The notes under the pieces were generated by a model, which saw only the letters and a list, made by a program, of their open reading frames with translations, did no database searches and was not told the origin of the DNA. Below are positions 44,508 to 53,418 of a stretch of 64,000 nt of DNA, piece after piece; the stretch's first letter is position 1; each line of letters opens with the position of its first letter. The position numbers and the translations under genes are program-made. Source of the DNA: Flavobacteriaceae bacterium (GTDB lineage Bacteria > Bacteroidota > Bacteroidia > Flavobacteriales > Flavobacteriaceae); NCBI GenBank assembly GCA_021647405.1, contig JAKIUU010000006.1, forward strand, positions 34,946 to 98,945. Reading direction: 5' to 3'.

Positions 44508-45230
44508 ATGAAATTAAAAAAGAACCCCAAAGCAAACCTAGAAAACTATAGCAAGTTCTTTATGCAGCTAGGCTTGGTAATGGCATTATTAGTTTGTCTT
44601 TTATCTATTGAGTTTAAGACTTACGATCGGACAATATCAACCTTCGGCGATTTAAACATGGATGAAGTGCTTGAAGAAGATATTCCAATTACAGAACGTA
44701 TTGAACCTGTTAAACCACCACCACCACCACCACCTGCTCCAGAAGTAATTCAGGTTGTAGAAGATAAAGCCGAAGTTGAAGAAACTGTTTTAGAATCTAC
44801 CGAAACTGATGAAACAGAAAAAGTAGAGGTTGAAGAGATAATTGAAGTTATTGAAGAAGAAGAAATTGGCGATGTGCCTTTTGCTATTATCGAAAATGCC
44901 CCTGTTTATCCTGGTTGCGAAGGCAAATCGAAAGCAGAACAAAAAAAATGTCTCTCTCAAAGCATCACCAAATTGGTCTACAAAAAATTCAATGTAGATT
45001 TGGCTTCAGACTTAGGTTTAACACCGGGTAAAAAAAGAATCTTTGTGATGTTTAAAATTGACAAAACAGGTAGGGTTGTTGATATTAGAGCCAGAGCGCC
45101 TCACAAACGCTTAGAAAAAGAAGCCAAGCGCGTTGTTAGTTTAATTCCCAGAATGACACCTGGTAAACAAAGAGGTCGTGCTGTTGGTGTAAAATACAGC
45201 CTGCCTATTGTGTTTAACGTACAAGATTAA
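44508..45230 (+). CDS. tonB: Energy transducer TonB
   Basis: A 240-residue inner membrane protein. One N-terminal helix (about 18-36) is followed by the proline run PPPPPPPAPEV and a long Glu/Val-rich linker. The C-terminal TonB domain (about 130-240) begins with APVYPGCEGKSKAEQKKCL and ends in YSLPIVFNVQD. It couples the proton motive force to outer-membrane transporters. A clear terminator follows 20 bases after the stop. Confidence 0.9.
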   Translation: MKLKKNPKANLENYSKFFMQLGLVMALLVCLLSIEFKTYDRTISTFGDLNMDEVLEEDIPITERIEPVKPPPPPPPAPEVIQVVEDKAEVEETVLESTETDETEKVEVEEIIEVIEEEEIGDVPFAIIENAPVYPGCEGKSKAEQKKCLSQSITKLVYKKFNVDLASDLGLTPGKKRIFVMFKIDKTGRVVDIRARAPHKRLEKEAKRVVSLIPRMTPGKQRGRAVGVKYSLPIVFNVQD

Positions 45231-45250
45231 ACCTCTTAAATTATACTTTT

Positions 45251-45286
45251 AAAAATCCCATTTCTAAAAACAGAGATGGGATTTTT
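45251..45286 (+). terminator. Intrinsic terminator after tonB
   Basis: AAAATCCCATTTCT pairs with AGAGATGGGATTTT (14 pairs, one G-T) around loop AAAAAC and ends in a T-run. The A-rich left arm means it could also act on the minus strand. Confidence 0.85.
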
Positions 45287-45327
45287 ATATTAAATTAGTA
45301 CCTTCGTAAGCATATAATAAAACCTCT

Positions 45328-45903
45328 ATGAAAAACTTCTTCGCACATGAAACAGCCGTTATTGATGCCGATTGCAGTATAGGAAAGGATACTAAAATTT
45401 GGCATTTTAGCCATATTATGAGCAACTGTAGTATTGGCGAAAAATGTAATATTGGTCAGAATGTGGTTATAGCGCCACAGGTAAAATTAGGACGCAATGT
45501 TAAAGTTCAAAATAATGTTTCTATTTATACGGGTGTAACTTGTGAGGACGATGTTTTTTTAGGCCCCTCAATGGTCTTTACCAATATCATCAATCCGAGA
45601 AGTGCTATTCTACGCCGTGACCAATACCAGCAAACCATTGTTAAAAAAGGAGCCAGTATTGGCGCCAATGCCACAATAATTTGTGGTAATAATATTGGCG
45701 AATACGCAATGGTGGGTGCAGGAAGTGTTATCACAAAAGAAGTTTTGCCCTATGCCTTGGTTGTGGGCAACCCCGCCAAACAAATTGGATGGGTAAGCGA
45801 ATATGGCCACCGCTTGAATTTTGATGAAAATGGAGAAGCCATTTGCCCTGAAAGTAAAGATACCTATCAATTAAAAAACGCTTTTGTTTCCAAAATAAAC
45901 TAA
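45328..45903 (+). CDS. Left-handed beta-helix acetyltransferase, sugar-type
   Basis: A 191-residue hexapeptide-repeat protein (IGKDTKIWHFSHIMSNCSIG, IGQNVVIAPQVKLGRNV, then IGANATIICGNNIGEYAMVGAG). It ends with the usual VVGNPAKQIGW. It resembles WbpD/WlbB-type N-acetyltransferases that act on UDP-amino sugars for surface polysaccharide. Other sugar-synthesis genes are not nearby. It ends one base before the next ATG, so the two genes are coupled. Confidence 0.82.
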   Translation: MKNFFAHETAVIDADCSIGKDTKIWHFSHIMSNCSIGEKCNIGQNVVIAPQVKLGRNVKVQNNVSIYTGVTCEDDVFLGPSMVFTNIINPRSAILRRDQYQQTIVKKGASIGANATIICGNNIGEYAMVGAGSVITKEVLPYALVVGNPAKQIGWVSEYGHRLNFDENGEAICPESKDTYQLKNAFVSKIN

Positions 45904-48005
45904 TGTCAAAAAAAAATATTTTATTCCTGTTCTTATACTTTTCTTTTGCGATAAACTTATTCGCTCAAGAAGAAAAATATCCTGTTTACAGTGGCTGTGC
46001 ACAAACTTCTGAGAAAAATTTACAACAATGCTTTTTAGAGTCCGTAAAGAAAGAAGTCCTCAATAAAATAGAACTCCCAGAAACTCTAAAGAAAGACAAT
46101 TTTGAGGGCACTATAAACATCCTCTTTTTAGTAAATAGAGAAGGGCGATTCGAAATGCTTTACGCAGACACAAACTACGGTGATTTAAAAAAAATATTAA
46201 AGCATGTTTTTAAAAATATCCCCACAGCCAAACCTGCTCTTTATGGCGACCGCCCTGTTGAAATGCGCTTTATTTTTCCGTTAACCATACCGCTTGGAAG
46301 CGCCCCTAAAAACACACATATAGCAAAAGACAAACCCAAACAACTTTTTTTTAGAAAAATAAAAAGACCTAAAACACCTAAAAAAATAAAACTACGCTTC
46401 GTTAAAAAGGCCATAACCCAAAAAGGATTTTATCCTGAGCATCAAAGTGTATTAAACATTCCTTTATCGCAATCTGATTATACTTTTTTAGACTATTATT
46501 ACAATAAAAATAGCGCTGCTCATACCGATTTTAAACCATTTATTTATGATGATGCCACAAAATATGTCGATTTAGACGCCCAAAAAAATGCGTTATTAAA
46601 ACTTAGAAATTCATGGTTTGGTAGAAAATTTTGGAACGAACACATGCTTATTGTTCAAGACAAAGATTATTGGTTTACCCTAAACCCCATTGCCGATTTA
46701 CAATTGGGTAAAGACAATTCGGGTGTGAGCTACACCTACAATAACACACGTGCTGTACAGTTGCAAGGCGGATTAGGTTCTCACCTTAATTTTTCATCAA
46801 CTATTTACGAAAGTCAAGGACGTTTTGCAGATTATATCAATCAGTTTATAATTGATAACAAGCCTGTTAATTCAAATGGTTTGGTTCCTGGCAAAGGCCG
46901 GTCTAAAGAGTTCAATACAAATGGCTATGATTACCCTACTGCCGAAGGTTATATTTCTTACGCCCCAAATCAGTTCTTTAATTTTCAATTTGGACATGGT
47001 AAAAATTTTATTGGCGACGGCTACCGCTCTCTATTCTTATCGGATACACCATCGGCATCGCCTTATATTAAAATTGCAACAACTTTTTGGAAAATCCGTT
47101 ATACAAATCTTTGGCTTTTTATGGATGATGTAAGGCCCGAAGCCCAAATTAATGGCGCCAATGCCAGAAAATTTGTTGTGATGCACAATTTAAGTTACAA
47201 CATAAATAAAAAACTAACCATCAGCCTTTTTGAATCTGTTATTTCTGATAATGCCAGTCATGATGGGCTTAATATTAACTACATCAATCCCATAATTTTC
47301 TTCAGACCCATTGAGTTTTCTCGCGGAGAAAGTGCCGGTAATGCTTTATTAGGCTTGGGGCTTAAATATAAATTTACCGATAATTTCTTGGTCTATAATC
47401 AAATTTTAGTCGACGAGTTAAATTTGGGGAATCTTACTTCAGGTGTGGGCTCTTGGACCAATAAATTCGGATTTCAAATTGGCGCAAAATACTTTAATGC
47501 TTTTAAAATTGAAAATTTACATCTACAAACAGAGCTAAACATTGTAAGGCCTTTTACATACTCGCATGCCAACCCCATACTAAATTACGCACATTTTAAC
47601 CAACCTATTGCACACCCTTGGGGGGCTAATTTCTGGGAATTCATCGCCATTGCACGCTACAAAAAAGACCGTTGGTTTGGCAATGCCAAATTTATAATTG
47701 GCAAAAAAGGTTTTGATATAGAAGGCAATAATACAAGCTTTGGTGGCGATTTATACATAGATTACAACCAACGCGGCAGCGATGTTGGACAAACCTTGGC
47801 GCAAGGCAATAAAACAGCTATTTTTATTGGCGATTTACAAGCTGGATATTTAATAAATCCCGCTACAAACCTCAAACTTTTTGCCAATATAAGTTACAGA
47901 AAATTTACACCTACCATTACAACAACCCATTTTAAAGCCACCACAACTACTTGGATTAATTTTGGTTTTAGAACCGACTTATTTAATTGGTATTTTGATT
48001 TTTAA
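45903..48005 (+). CDS. remB: Gliding motility protein RemB-like, outer membrane
   Basis: A 700-residue exported protein with a signal peptide ending near LFAQEE. Residues about 25-135 look like a TonB C-terminal domain (YPVYSGCAQTSEKNL... to MRFIFPLTIPL). The rest is beta-strand-rich and outer-membrane-barrel-like, with the family segment FGHGKNFIGDGYRSLFLSD and aromatic C-terminus NWYFDF. From memory it matches flavobacterial RemB, a protein needed for spreading and linked to surface polysaccharide; capsule-assembly (Wzi-like) protein is the alternative name. The call is from motif memory only. Confidence 0.65.
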   Translation: MSKKNILFLFLYFSFAINLFAQEEKYPVYSGCAQTSEKNLQQCFLESVKKEVLNKIELPETLKKDNFEGTINILFLVNREGRFEMLYADTNYGDLKKILKHVFKNIPTAKPALYGDRPVEMRFIFPLTIPLGSAPKNTHIAKDKPKQLFFRKIKRPKTPKKIKLRFVKKAITQKGFYPEHQSVLNIPLSQSDYTFLDYYYNKNSAAHTDFKPFIYDDATKYVDLDAQKNALLKLRNSWFGRKFWNEHMLIVQDKDYWFTLNPIADLQLGKDNSGVSYTYNNTRAVQLQGGLGSHLNFSSTIYESQGRFADYINQFIIDNKPVNSNGLVPGKGRSKEFNTNGYDYPTAEGYISYAPNQFFNFQFGHGKNFIGDGYRSLFLSDTPSASPYIKIATTFWKIRYTNLWLFMDDVRPEAQINGANARKFVVMHNLSYNINKKLTISLFESVISDNASHDGLNINYINPIIFFRPIEFSRGESAGNALLGLGLKYKFTDNFLVYNQILVDELNLGNLTSGVGSWTNKFGFQIGAKYFNAFKIENLHLQTELNIVRPFTYSHANPILNYAHFNQPIAHPWGANFWEFIAIARYKKDRWFGNAKFIIGKKGFDIEGNNTSFGGDLYIDYNQRGSDVGQTLAQGNKTAIFIGDLQAGYLINPATNLKLFANISYRKFTPTITTTHFKATTTTWINFGFRTDLFNWYFDF

Positions 48006-48022
48006 ACGAAATCCTTTTCGTT
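48005..48022 (+). terminator. Weak terminator-like hairpin after remB
   Basis: AACGAAA-TCCT-TTTCGTT directly overlaps the end of the remB stop codon and is followed by AATTTTAA. The stem is seven pairs; the T-run is poor. Confidence 0.4.
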
Positions 48023-48090
48023 AATTTTAAATACCCAATAAAATTCATGCTGTTTAAGTTTGTACCTTTGTCTCTCATAATTAAGTCCTG

Positions 48091-49608
48091 ATGAATAAGA
48101 AAGTAATTTTAATGATTTTAGATGGCTGGGGTATCGCTCAAAACCCTGATGTTTCTGCCATCGACCATGCAAAAACACCGTTTATAGATACGCTTTATAC
48201 CAAATATCCCAATGCCAGCCTACGCACAGATGGTTTACATGTGGGGCTTCCAGAAGGACAAATGGGCAATTCAGAAGTGGGTCATATGAACCTCGGTGCC
48301 GGACGCATTGTGTATCAAAATCTTGTTAAAATAAATTTGGCTGCTGCCGATGGCTCTTTGGCGCAAGAAAAGGAAATCGTAAATGCCTTTAACTATGCCA
48401 AAGCCAACAATAAAAATATCCATTTCTTAGGACTGGTTTCAGATGGTGGCATCCATTCACACATTGACCATTTAAAAGCTTTAACCCAAGCGGCAGCCGA
48501 TAATAAAGTGCCCAATGTTTTTGTACATGCTTTTACAGATGGGCGCGATTGCGACCCAAAATCGGGGGCTGGTTTTATAAGCGATTTAGAACAGCACTTA
48601 AAAAAAACAACCGGTACAATAGCCAGTATTACAGGGCGTTATTTTGCCATGGATCGCGACAAACGATGGGAACGTGTTGCTATTGCTTACAATGCTTTGG
48701 TTAAAGGAGAAGGTGAAAAATCGCACAATCTAATTGCGGGTATTAAAGACAGTTATGCCCAAGGAGTTACCGATGAATTTATAAAACCCATCATTAAAGT
48801 TGACGACAAAAACAATACTGTTGGAAGCATAAAAGAAGGCGATGTCATCATTTTCTTCAACTTCAGAACAGACCGCGGAAGAGAATTGACCGAAGTCTTG
48901 ACACAACAAGATTATCCGGAATTTGGCATGTCAAAACGGCCTCTTTATTATGTTACAATGACCAGTTATAATGATGCATTTAAAAACATGCATATTGTCT
49001 ATAAAAAAGATAATTTAATAGATACTTTGGGAGAGGTTTTAGAGAAAAATAACAAAAAACAAATCCGCATTGCTGAGACCGAAAAATATCCGCACGTCAC
49101 TTTTTTCTTTTCGGGCGGTCGCGAAAAGCCCTTTAAAGGTGAAAGGCGTATTTTATGTCCATCGCCAAAGGTAGCTACTTACGATTTACAACCCGAAATG
49201 AGTGCTTATGACATTCGCGATGGCATTATCACCGAACTTAAAAAAGGAGAAGTCGATTTTGTGTGTTTAAATTTCGCCAACGGCGATATGGTAGGTCATA
49301 CCGGTGTTATGGAAGCTGCTATTAAAGCCTGTCAGGCGGTTGATGCTTGTGTAAAAGATGTGGTAACAACAGCATTGGAAAATGATTATACAACTATTAT
49401 CATTGCAGACCACGGTAATTGCGAAAAAATGATCAACGAAGATGGTACGCCCAATACAGCACACACAACATTTCCTGTACCTGTTATTTTGGTTGATAAA
49501 GACCTCAAAAAAATCAAATCAGGTATTTTGGGAGATATGGCACCTACCATTTTAAAACTTATGGGCATTGAACAACCTAAAGTCATGACGCAAAAACCAT
49601 TAGTTTGA
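48091..49608 (+). CDS. gpmI: Phosphoglycerate mutase, cofactor-independent
   Basis: A 505-residue two-manganese enzyme that interconverts 3- and 2-phosphoglycerate. It starts KKVILMILDGWGIA (metal Asp), has the catalytic serine in GQMGNSEVGHMNLGAG and later metal ligands in FTDGRDCDPKS, NFANGDMVGHTG and IIADHGNCEKM. A -7 box TACCTTTG (48063-48070) precedes it by 28 bases. Confidence 0.96.
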   Translation: MNKKVILMILDGWGIAQNPDVSAIDHAKTPFIDTLYTKYPNASLRTDGLHVGLPEGQMGNSEVGHMNLGAGRIVYQNLVKINLAAADGSLAQEKEIVNAFNYAKANNKNIHFLGLVSDGGIHSHIDHLKALTQAAADNKVPNVFVHAFTDGRDCDPKSGAGFISDLEQHLKKTTGTIASITGRYFAMDRDKRWERVAIAYNALVKGEGEKSHNLIAGIKDSYAQGVTDEFIKPIIKVDDKNNTVGSIKEGDVIIFFNFRTDRGRELTEVLTQQDYPEFGMSKRPLYYVTMTSYNDAFKNMHIVYKKDNLIDTLGEVLEKNNKKQIRIAETEKYPHVTFFFSGGREKPFKGERRILCPSPKVATYDLQPEMSAYDIRDGIITELKKGEVDFVCLNFANGDMVGHTGVMEAAIKACQAVDACVKDVVTTALENDYTTIIIADHGNCEKMINEDGTPNTAHTTFPVPVILVDKDLKKIKSGILGDMAPTILKLMGIEQPKVMTQKPLV

Positions 49609-49642
49609 TAAAAAAAGTATATTTGTCCTTAAATTATTTTAA

Positions 49643-50053
49643 ATGATTCCCGAAAAATCGCTTGTTATTGCCGTTGACTTTGATGGTACCATTGTAGAAT
49701 CTGCCTATCCTAAAATAGGTAAGCCTATTATGTTTGCTTTCGACACCTTAAAAGCACTTAAAAATGACGGCCATCGCTTAATTTTATGGACCTATCGTGG
49801 AGGGTCACTTTTAAAAGAAGCGGTTGATTTTTGCAAAAAAAACGGTATTGAATTCTACGCTGTTAACAGCAGTTTTGAAGGCGAAAAATTAACTGAAAAA
49901 ATCAGTAGAAAAATTTTAGCAGATATTTATATTGACGATAGAAATATAGGTGGCCTACCCGATTGGGGCGAAATATATCAGCTTATCTCTAATGGGAAAC
50001 CGCTAGGAGAACCCCCTGTTAAAAAAGGCTTTTTTTCTTTTTTAAAATCGTAA
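49643..50053 (+). CDS. HAD-family phosphatase, BT0820-like
   Basis: A 136-residue minimal HAD hydrolase. The nucleophile motif is VDFDGTIVE; the later Asp motif is ADIYIDDRNIGGLPDW. It lacks a cap domain, as in the small Bacteroidetes group typified by BT0820. Substrate is unknown. A perfect -7 box (TATATTTG, 49618-49625) lies just upstream of the ATG. Confidence 0.82.
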   Translation: MIPEKSLVIAVDFDGTIVESAYPKIGKPIMFAFDTLKALKNDGHRLILWTYRGGSLLKEAVDFCKKNGIEFYAVNSSFEGEKLTEKISRKILADIYIDDRNIGGLPDWGEIYQLISNGKPLGEPPVKKGFFSFLKS

Positions 50054-50079
50054 ATCACGATTCAAAATAAGCCTTTTCT
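50021..50079. terminator. Bidirectional terminator spanning both stop codons
   Basis: AAAAGGCTT (50023-50031) pairs with AAGCCTTTT (50069-50077), with T-runs inside and an inner hairpin AATCGT-AAATC-ACGATT (50046-50062). The stops of two convergent genes (50053 and 50055) both lie in this structure. Function is inferred from position and fold. Confidence 0.6.
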
Positions 50080-51317
50080 ATAGCTTCCCTATGATTGGGA
50101 TGCGCAATATTAATCAATGCTTTTACACGTTGCTGAATTGTTTTTCCGTATAAATTGGCCACACCATACTCTGTTATAATATACTGAACATGTGCTCTGG
50201 TTGTAACAACACCAGCCCCTTGTTTTAAAAAGGGAACGATTCTGCTCTCGCCTTTTTTGGTTGTTGATGGCAGGGCAATAATAGCTTTTCCACCTTCACT
50301 TAACGAAGCGCCACGAATAAAATCCATTTGACCACCAACGCCTGAATAAATATTTTTACCGATAGAATCAGCGCAAACCTGACCTGTTAGATCAACTTCA
50401 ATAGCTGAATTAATTGAAATCATTTTAGGATTTTGTCTGATGTTAGCCACATCATTAACATAATCGGCCGCACGCATTTCTATAAACGGATTGTCATCAA
50501 TATAATCATACAATCTTTTGGTTCCTAAGGCAAATGTTGCCAAAGCACGCCCCGGATTTACACGCTTATAATTGCTGTTAATGACATCGTTCAAAATCAA
50601 ATCAATCACACCATCCGAAAGCATCTCAGTATGCAAACCCAAATCTTTATGATTGCCCAAGCGCTGTAAAACAGCATTTGGAATAACACCAATACCCAAC
50701 TGAAGTGTGCTTCTGTCGTCTATTAACTCGGCAATATAATCACCTATTTTTTGAGCTTCGGGGGTAGAATCTGGAATCTTCAACTCTACCAAATTGCTAT
50801 TATTTTCAACAAAAGTATCCAATTCTGAAATATGAATAATACCATCGCCATGGGTACGTGGCATAAAACTATTGATTTGTGCAATGACGTGCTTGGCCTG
50901 CGAAATAGCTGCTAAAGTAGCTTCAACAGAAACCCCTAAAGAACAATAGCCATGTTTGTCTGGGGGCGAAACCTGAATTAAAGCCACATCGATAGGAATG
51001 ATATTGCGTTTAAACAACAAAGGCAATTCGCTTAAAAAGACGGGGGTATAGGATCCATTGCCTTTTTTTAAAGTATGCCTTACATTACCGCCTACAAAAA
51101 ACGAATTAACACAAAAACTCTCTTGATAAATTGGATTGGTATAGGGAGCTTCACCTTCGGTATGTAAGTGGCATATTTCGACGTTTTTTAACTCACTATG
51201 CCTCTGGGTCATGGCGTCAATTAATGCGCTAGGCGCTGCAGCGGCGGCCTGAATATAAACCCTATCTCCCGATTTAATAATTTCTACAGCCTTAGCCGCA
51301 CTTATGGCTTTATACAT
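50055..51317 (-). CDS. Acetyl-CoA hydrolase/transferase family protein (CoA-transferase)
   Basis: A 420-residue class I CoA-transferase-like protein, related to 4-hydroxybutyrate and butyryl-CoA:acetate CoA-transferases. Seen are GDRVYIQAAAAAPSAL at the start, LQLGIGVIPNAVLQRLG, and the glutamate region with ARAHVQYIITEYGVANLYG, which holds the expected catalytic Glu. Substrate cannot be told from sequence. It is a single-gene unit, convergent with the HAD gene and divergent from map. Confidence 0.85.
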   Translation of the reverse strand: MYKAISAAKAVEIIKSGDRVYIQAAAAAPSALIDAMTQRHSELKNVEICHLHTEGEAPYTNPIYQESFCVNSFFVGGNVRHTLKKGNGSYTPVFLSELPLLFKRNIIPIDVALIQVSPPDKHGYCSLGVSVEATLAAISQAKHVIAQINSFMPRTHGDGIIHISELDTFVENNSNLVELKIPDSTPEAQKIGDYIAELIDDRSTLQLGIGVIPNAVLQRLGNHKDLGLHTEMLSDGVIDLILNDVINSNYKRVNPGRALATFALGTKRLYDYIDDNPFIEMRAADYVNDVANIRQNPKMISINSAIEVDLTGQVCADSIGKNIYSGVGGQMDFIRGASLSEGGKAIIALPSTTKKGESRIVPFLKQGAGVVTTRAHVQYIITEYGVANLYGKTIQQRVKALINIAHPNHREAIEKAYFES

Positions 51318-51463
51318 AACAAACTATTTTTGAAATACAAAAATACACTTTAGTTTTATCTAAAATCCTGTTAAAAATCAGCTTTATATCAAGTAAATTT
51401 AGAACTTATAAAATAATAAATCTTTTTTAAAGTATCTTTGTTGCTTAACAGATTTTGCCATCC

Positions 51464-52282
51464 ATGATTCATTTAAAAACACCTGAAGAAATAGAGCTCA
51501 TGCGTGAAAGTGCCCTCATCGTTTCTAAAACTTTGGGCATACTTGCCAACGAAATAAAACCAGGCATTACCACTTTATACTTGGATAAATTGGCCGAAAC
51601 TTTTATTCGCGACCAAGGTGCTACACCCGGATTTTTAGGGCTTTATGATTTTCCAAATACCTTATGCATGAGTCCAAATGCCCAAGTGGTACACGGCATC
51701 CCTAATAACACCCCTTTAAAAGAAGGTGCTATTATTTCTATTGATTGTGGCGCATTAAAAAATGGATTTTATGGCGATCACGCTTATACTTTTGAAGTGG
51801 GCGAAGTTGATAAGGCTACCCAAAAACTTTTAAAAATAACAAAAGAAAGCCTCTACAAAGGCATTGCCGCCTTTAAAGCAGGCAACCGTGTTGGCGACGT
51901 GGGTTATGCCATTCAAAAACACACAGAAAACGAAGGCTATGGTGTGGTTCGCGAACTGGTTGGTCACGGATTGGGTCGTGTAATGCACGAAGATCCAGAA
52001 ATGCCAAATTATGGCAAACGTGGCAGAGGCAAGCAATTTAAAGAAGGTTTGGTAGTGGCTATTGAACCTATGATAAACTTGGGGACACACCGTATAAATC
52101 AACTCAGAGACGGTTGGACCATCTTAACAGCCGATGGCAAACCTTCTGCTCATTTTGAGCATGATGTGGCTATTGTTGACGGCAAACCCGAATTACTTTC
52201 TACGTTTCAATACATTTACAAAGCCTTAGGTATTACTAGCGATGAAGAAGTGCCTTTTAGAAAAGAACCCCTAGTAATATAA
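51464..52282 (+). CDS. map: Type I methionine aminopeptidase
   Basis: A 272-residue enzyme that removes N-terminal Met from new proteins. Metal ligands lie in ISIDCGALKNGFYGDHAYTF, GHGLGRVMHEDPEMPNYG, VAIEPMINLGT and HFEHDVAIVDGKPE. The start is the ATG at 51464 (MIHLKTPEE); three more codons upstream (51455) are unlikely. A -7 box (TATCTTTG, 51433-51440) is 24 bases upstream. It lies four bases before the methyltransferase. Confidence 0.94.
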   Translation: MIHLKTPEEIELMRESALIVSKTLGILANEIKPGITTLYLDKLAETFIRDQGATPGFLGLYDFPNTLCMSPNAQVVHGIPNNTPLKEGAIISIDCGALKNGFYGDHAYTFEVGEVDKATQKLLKITKESLYKGIAAFKAGNRVGDVGYAIQKHTENEGYGVVRELVGHGLGRVMHEDPEMPNYGKRGRGKQFKEGLVVAIEPMINLGTHRINQLRDGWTILTADGKPSAHFEHDVAIVDGKPELLSTFQYIYKALGITSDEEVPFRKEPLVI

Positions 52283-52285
52283 TAT

Positions 52286-53050
52286 ATGGGTGTTTTTAAA
52301 CTGATATTAAATACCATCCCCAGACCTTTCTTAATAAAAATGAGCTATTGGGTACGCCCTTTTCTCACTCTTTGGTATCGGGGCAATACTTATACTGACC
52401 CCATTGACGGTAATAGTTTTAAATTGTTTTTACCTTATGGATACGGTTCCCAACGCCCCAATGTTTTAGCACCTGCTACCCTTTCGTTAGAGCGTCACCG
52501 TTTGTTGTGGTTGTATTTGCAAAACGAAACCGATTTTTTTACAGCGCCTTTAAAAGTATTGCACATGGCACCCGAACAGTGTTTTATAAAACGATTTAAA
52601 GCACTCAAAAATTTAGATTATACCACAGCCGATTTGTATGCACCACATGTAGATGTAAAAGCCGATATCTGTAATTTACCTTTTGCGGATAATAGTTTTG
52701 ATGTGATTTTTTGCAACCATGTTTTGGAGCATATTACAGCCGATACAAAAGCCATGCAAGAACTTTTTAGGGTTTTAAAACCCAAAGGTTTTGGTGTTTT
52801 TCAAGTGCCGCAAGACTTAAACCGTGACAAAACTTACGAAGATCTTAGCATTACCAAACCCAAAGAACGCCAAAAACATTTTGGCCAATACGACCATGTA
52901 CGTGTTTATGGCCGCGATTATTTTGACCGATTAAGAGCTGTTGGATTTGAGGTGAAAGAAGTTAACTACTCAGAAAAACTGGATACAGAACTTATAGAAA
53001 AATACCGCTTGGCAAAAGGAGAAATTTTACCTGTTTGTTTTAAAAGATAG
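52286..53050 (+). CDS. Class I SAM-dependent methyltransferase
   Basis: A 254-residue methyltransferase of the type 11 group. The usual glycine-rich motif I is replaced by LKVLHMAPEQCFIKRF; motif II-IV can be followed in TTADLYAPHVDVKADICNLP and DVIFCNHVLEHI. The post-motif is LKPKGFGVFQVPQD. Substrate is unknown. It follows map by three bases, so it may be co-transcribed. Confidence 0.82.
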   Translation: MGVFKLILNTIPRPFLIKMSYWVRPFLTLWYRGNTYTDPIDGNSFKLFLPYGYGSQRPNVLAPATLSLERHRLLWLYLQNETDFFTAPLKVLHMAPEQCFIKRFKALKNLDYTTADLYAPHVDVKADICNLPFADNSFDVIFCNHVLEHITADTKAMQELFRVLKPKGFGVFQVPQDLNRDKTYEDLSITKPKERQKHFGQYDHVRVYGRDYFDRLRAVGFEVKEVNYSEKLDTELIEKYRLAKGEILPVCFKR

Positions 53051-53055
53051 TGAAT

Positions 53056-53230
53056 AGAACACAGATGACGCTGATTTAGCTGATTTTCACTGATATAATT
53101 TTCTAATAAACTGACTGCGAAAACAAAATCAAGCGATAATCATAAAAAATCTGTGTTATCAGCGTGCTATAATACCTTAAAATATCCACAAAGAAAGAAC
53201 ACAGATGACGCTGGTTTAACTGATTTGCAC
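53056..53230. repeat. Two copies of a 35-base direct repeat (AGAACACAGATGACGCTG...)
   Basis: Copies at 53056-53090 and 53196-53230 differ at only three bases. In between, ATCTGTGTTATCAGCGTG (about 53149-53166) is an imperfect reverse-complement of part of it. Repeats starting with AACACAGATGAC are, from memory, widespread between Bacteroidetes genes. Two copies 140 bases apart are not a CRISPR. Confidence 0.75.
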
Positions 53231-53267
53231 TACTAAAACCACATCACTTGCGAATACTGATAATAAT

Positions 53268-53342
53268 TGGGATGTGTCAGTCTCTTGGATAATGAGATTG
53301 CCACATCCGTACCAAAATATTTTGCTGCTCTTTAGCAATGAC
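53268..53342. repeat. REP-like element with imperfect hairpin
   Basis: GGATGTGtCAgTCTC (53270-53284) pairs with GAGATTGCCACATCC (53294-53308): 15 positions with one mismatch and one G-T. The minus strand reads GTCATTGC...CAATCTCATTATCC, a form common in intergenic repeats of this phylum. Confidence 0.65.
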
Positions 53343-53418
53343 TAATATTGGAGAACGGGTTTTTATAAGACTTGTTTTTAACTCAGTTCTTTATTGGCAA
53401 TCGTTTTTTATTTTTTAC

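Larger units (their letters stand above)
53051..53418. other. Repeat-rich intergenic region left of the AbiE cassette
   Basis: No gene is seen in 368 bases. The region holds two copies of a 35-base repeat (53056-53090 and 53196-53230), a partial inverted copy (about 53148-53166) and a REP-like hairpin (53268-53342). Confidence 0.75.

Noticed and set aside
53056..53230. CRISPR array
   Set aside because: There are only two imperfect copies 140 bases apart, with no cas genes.
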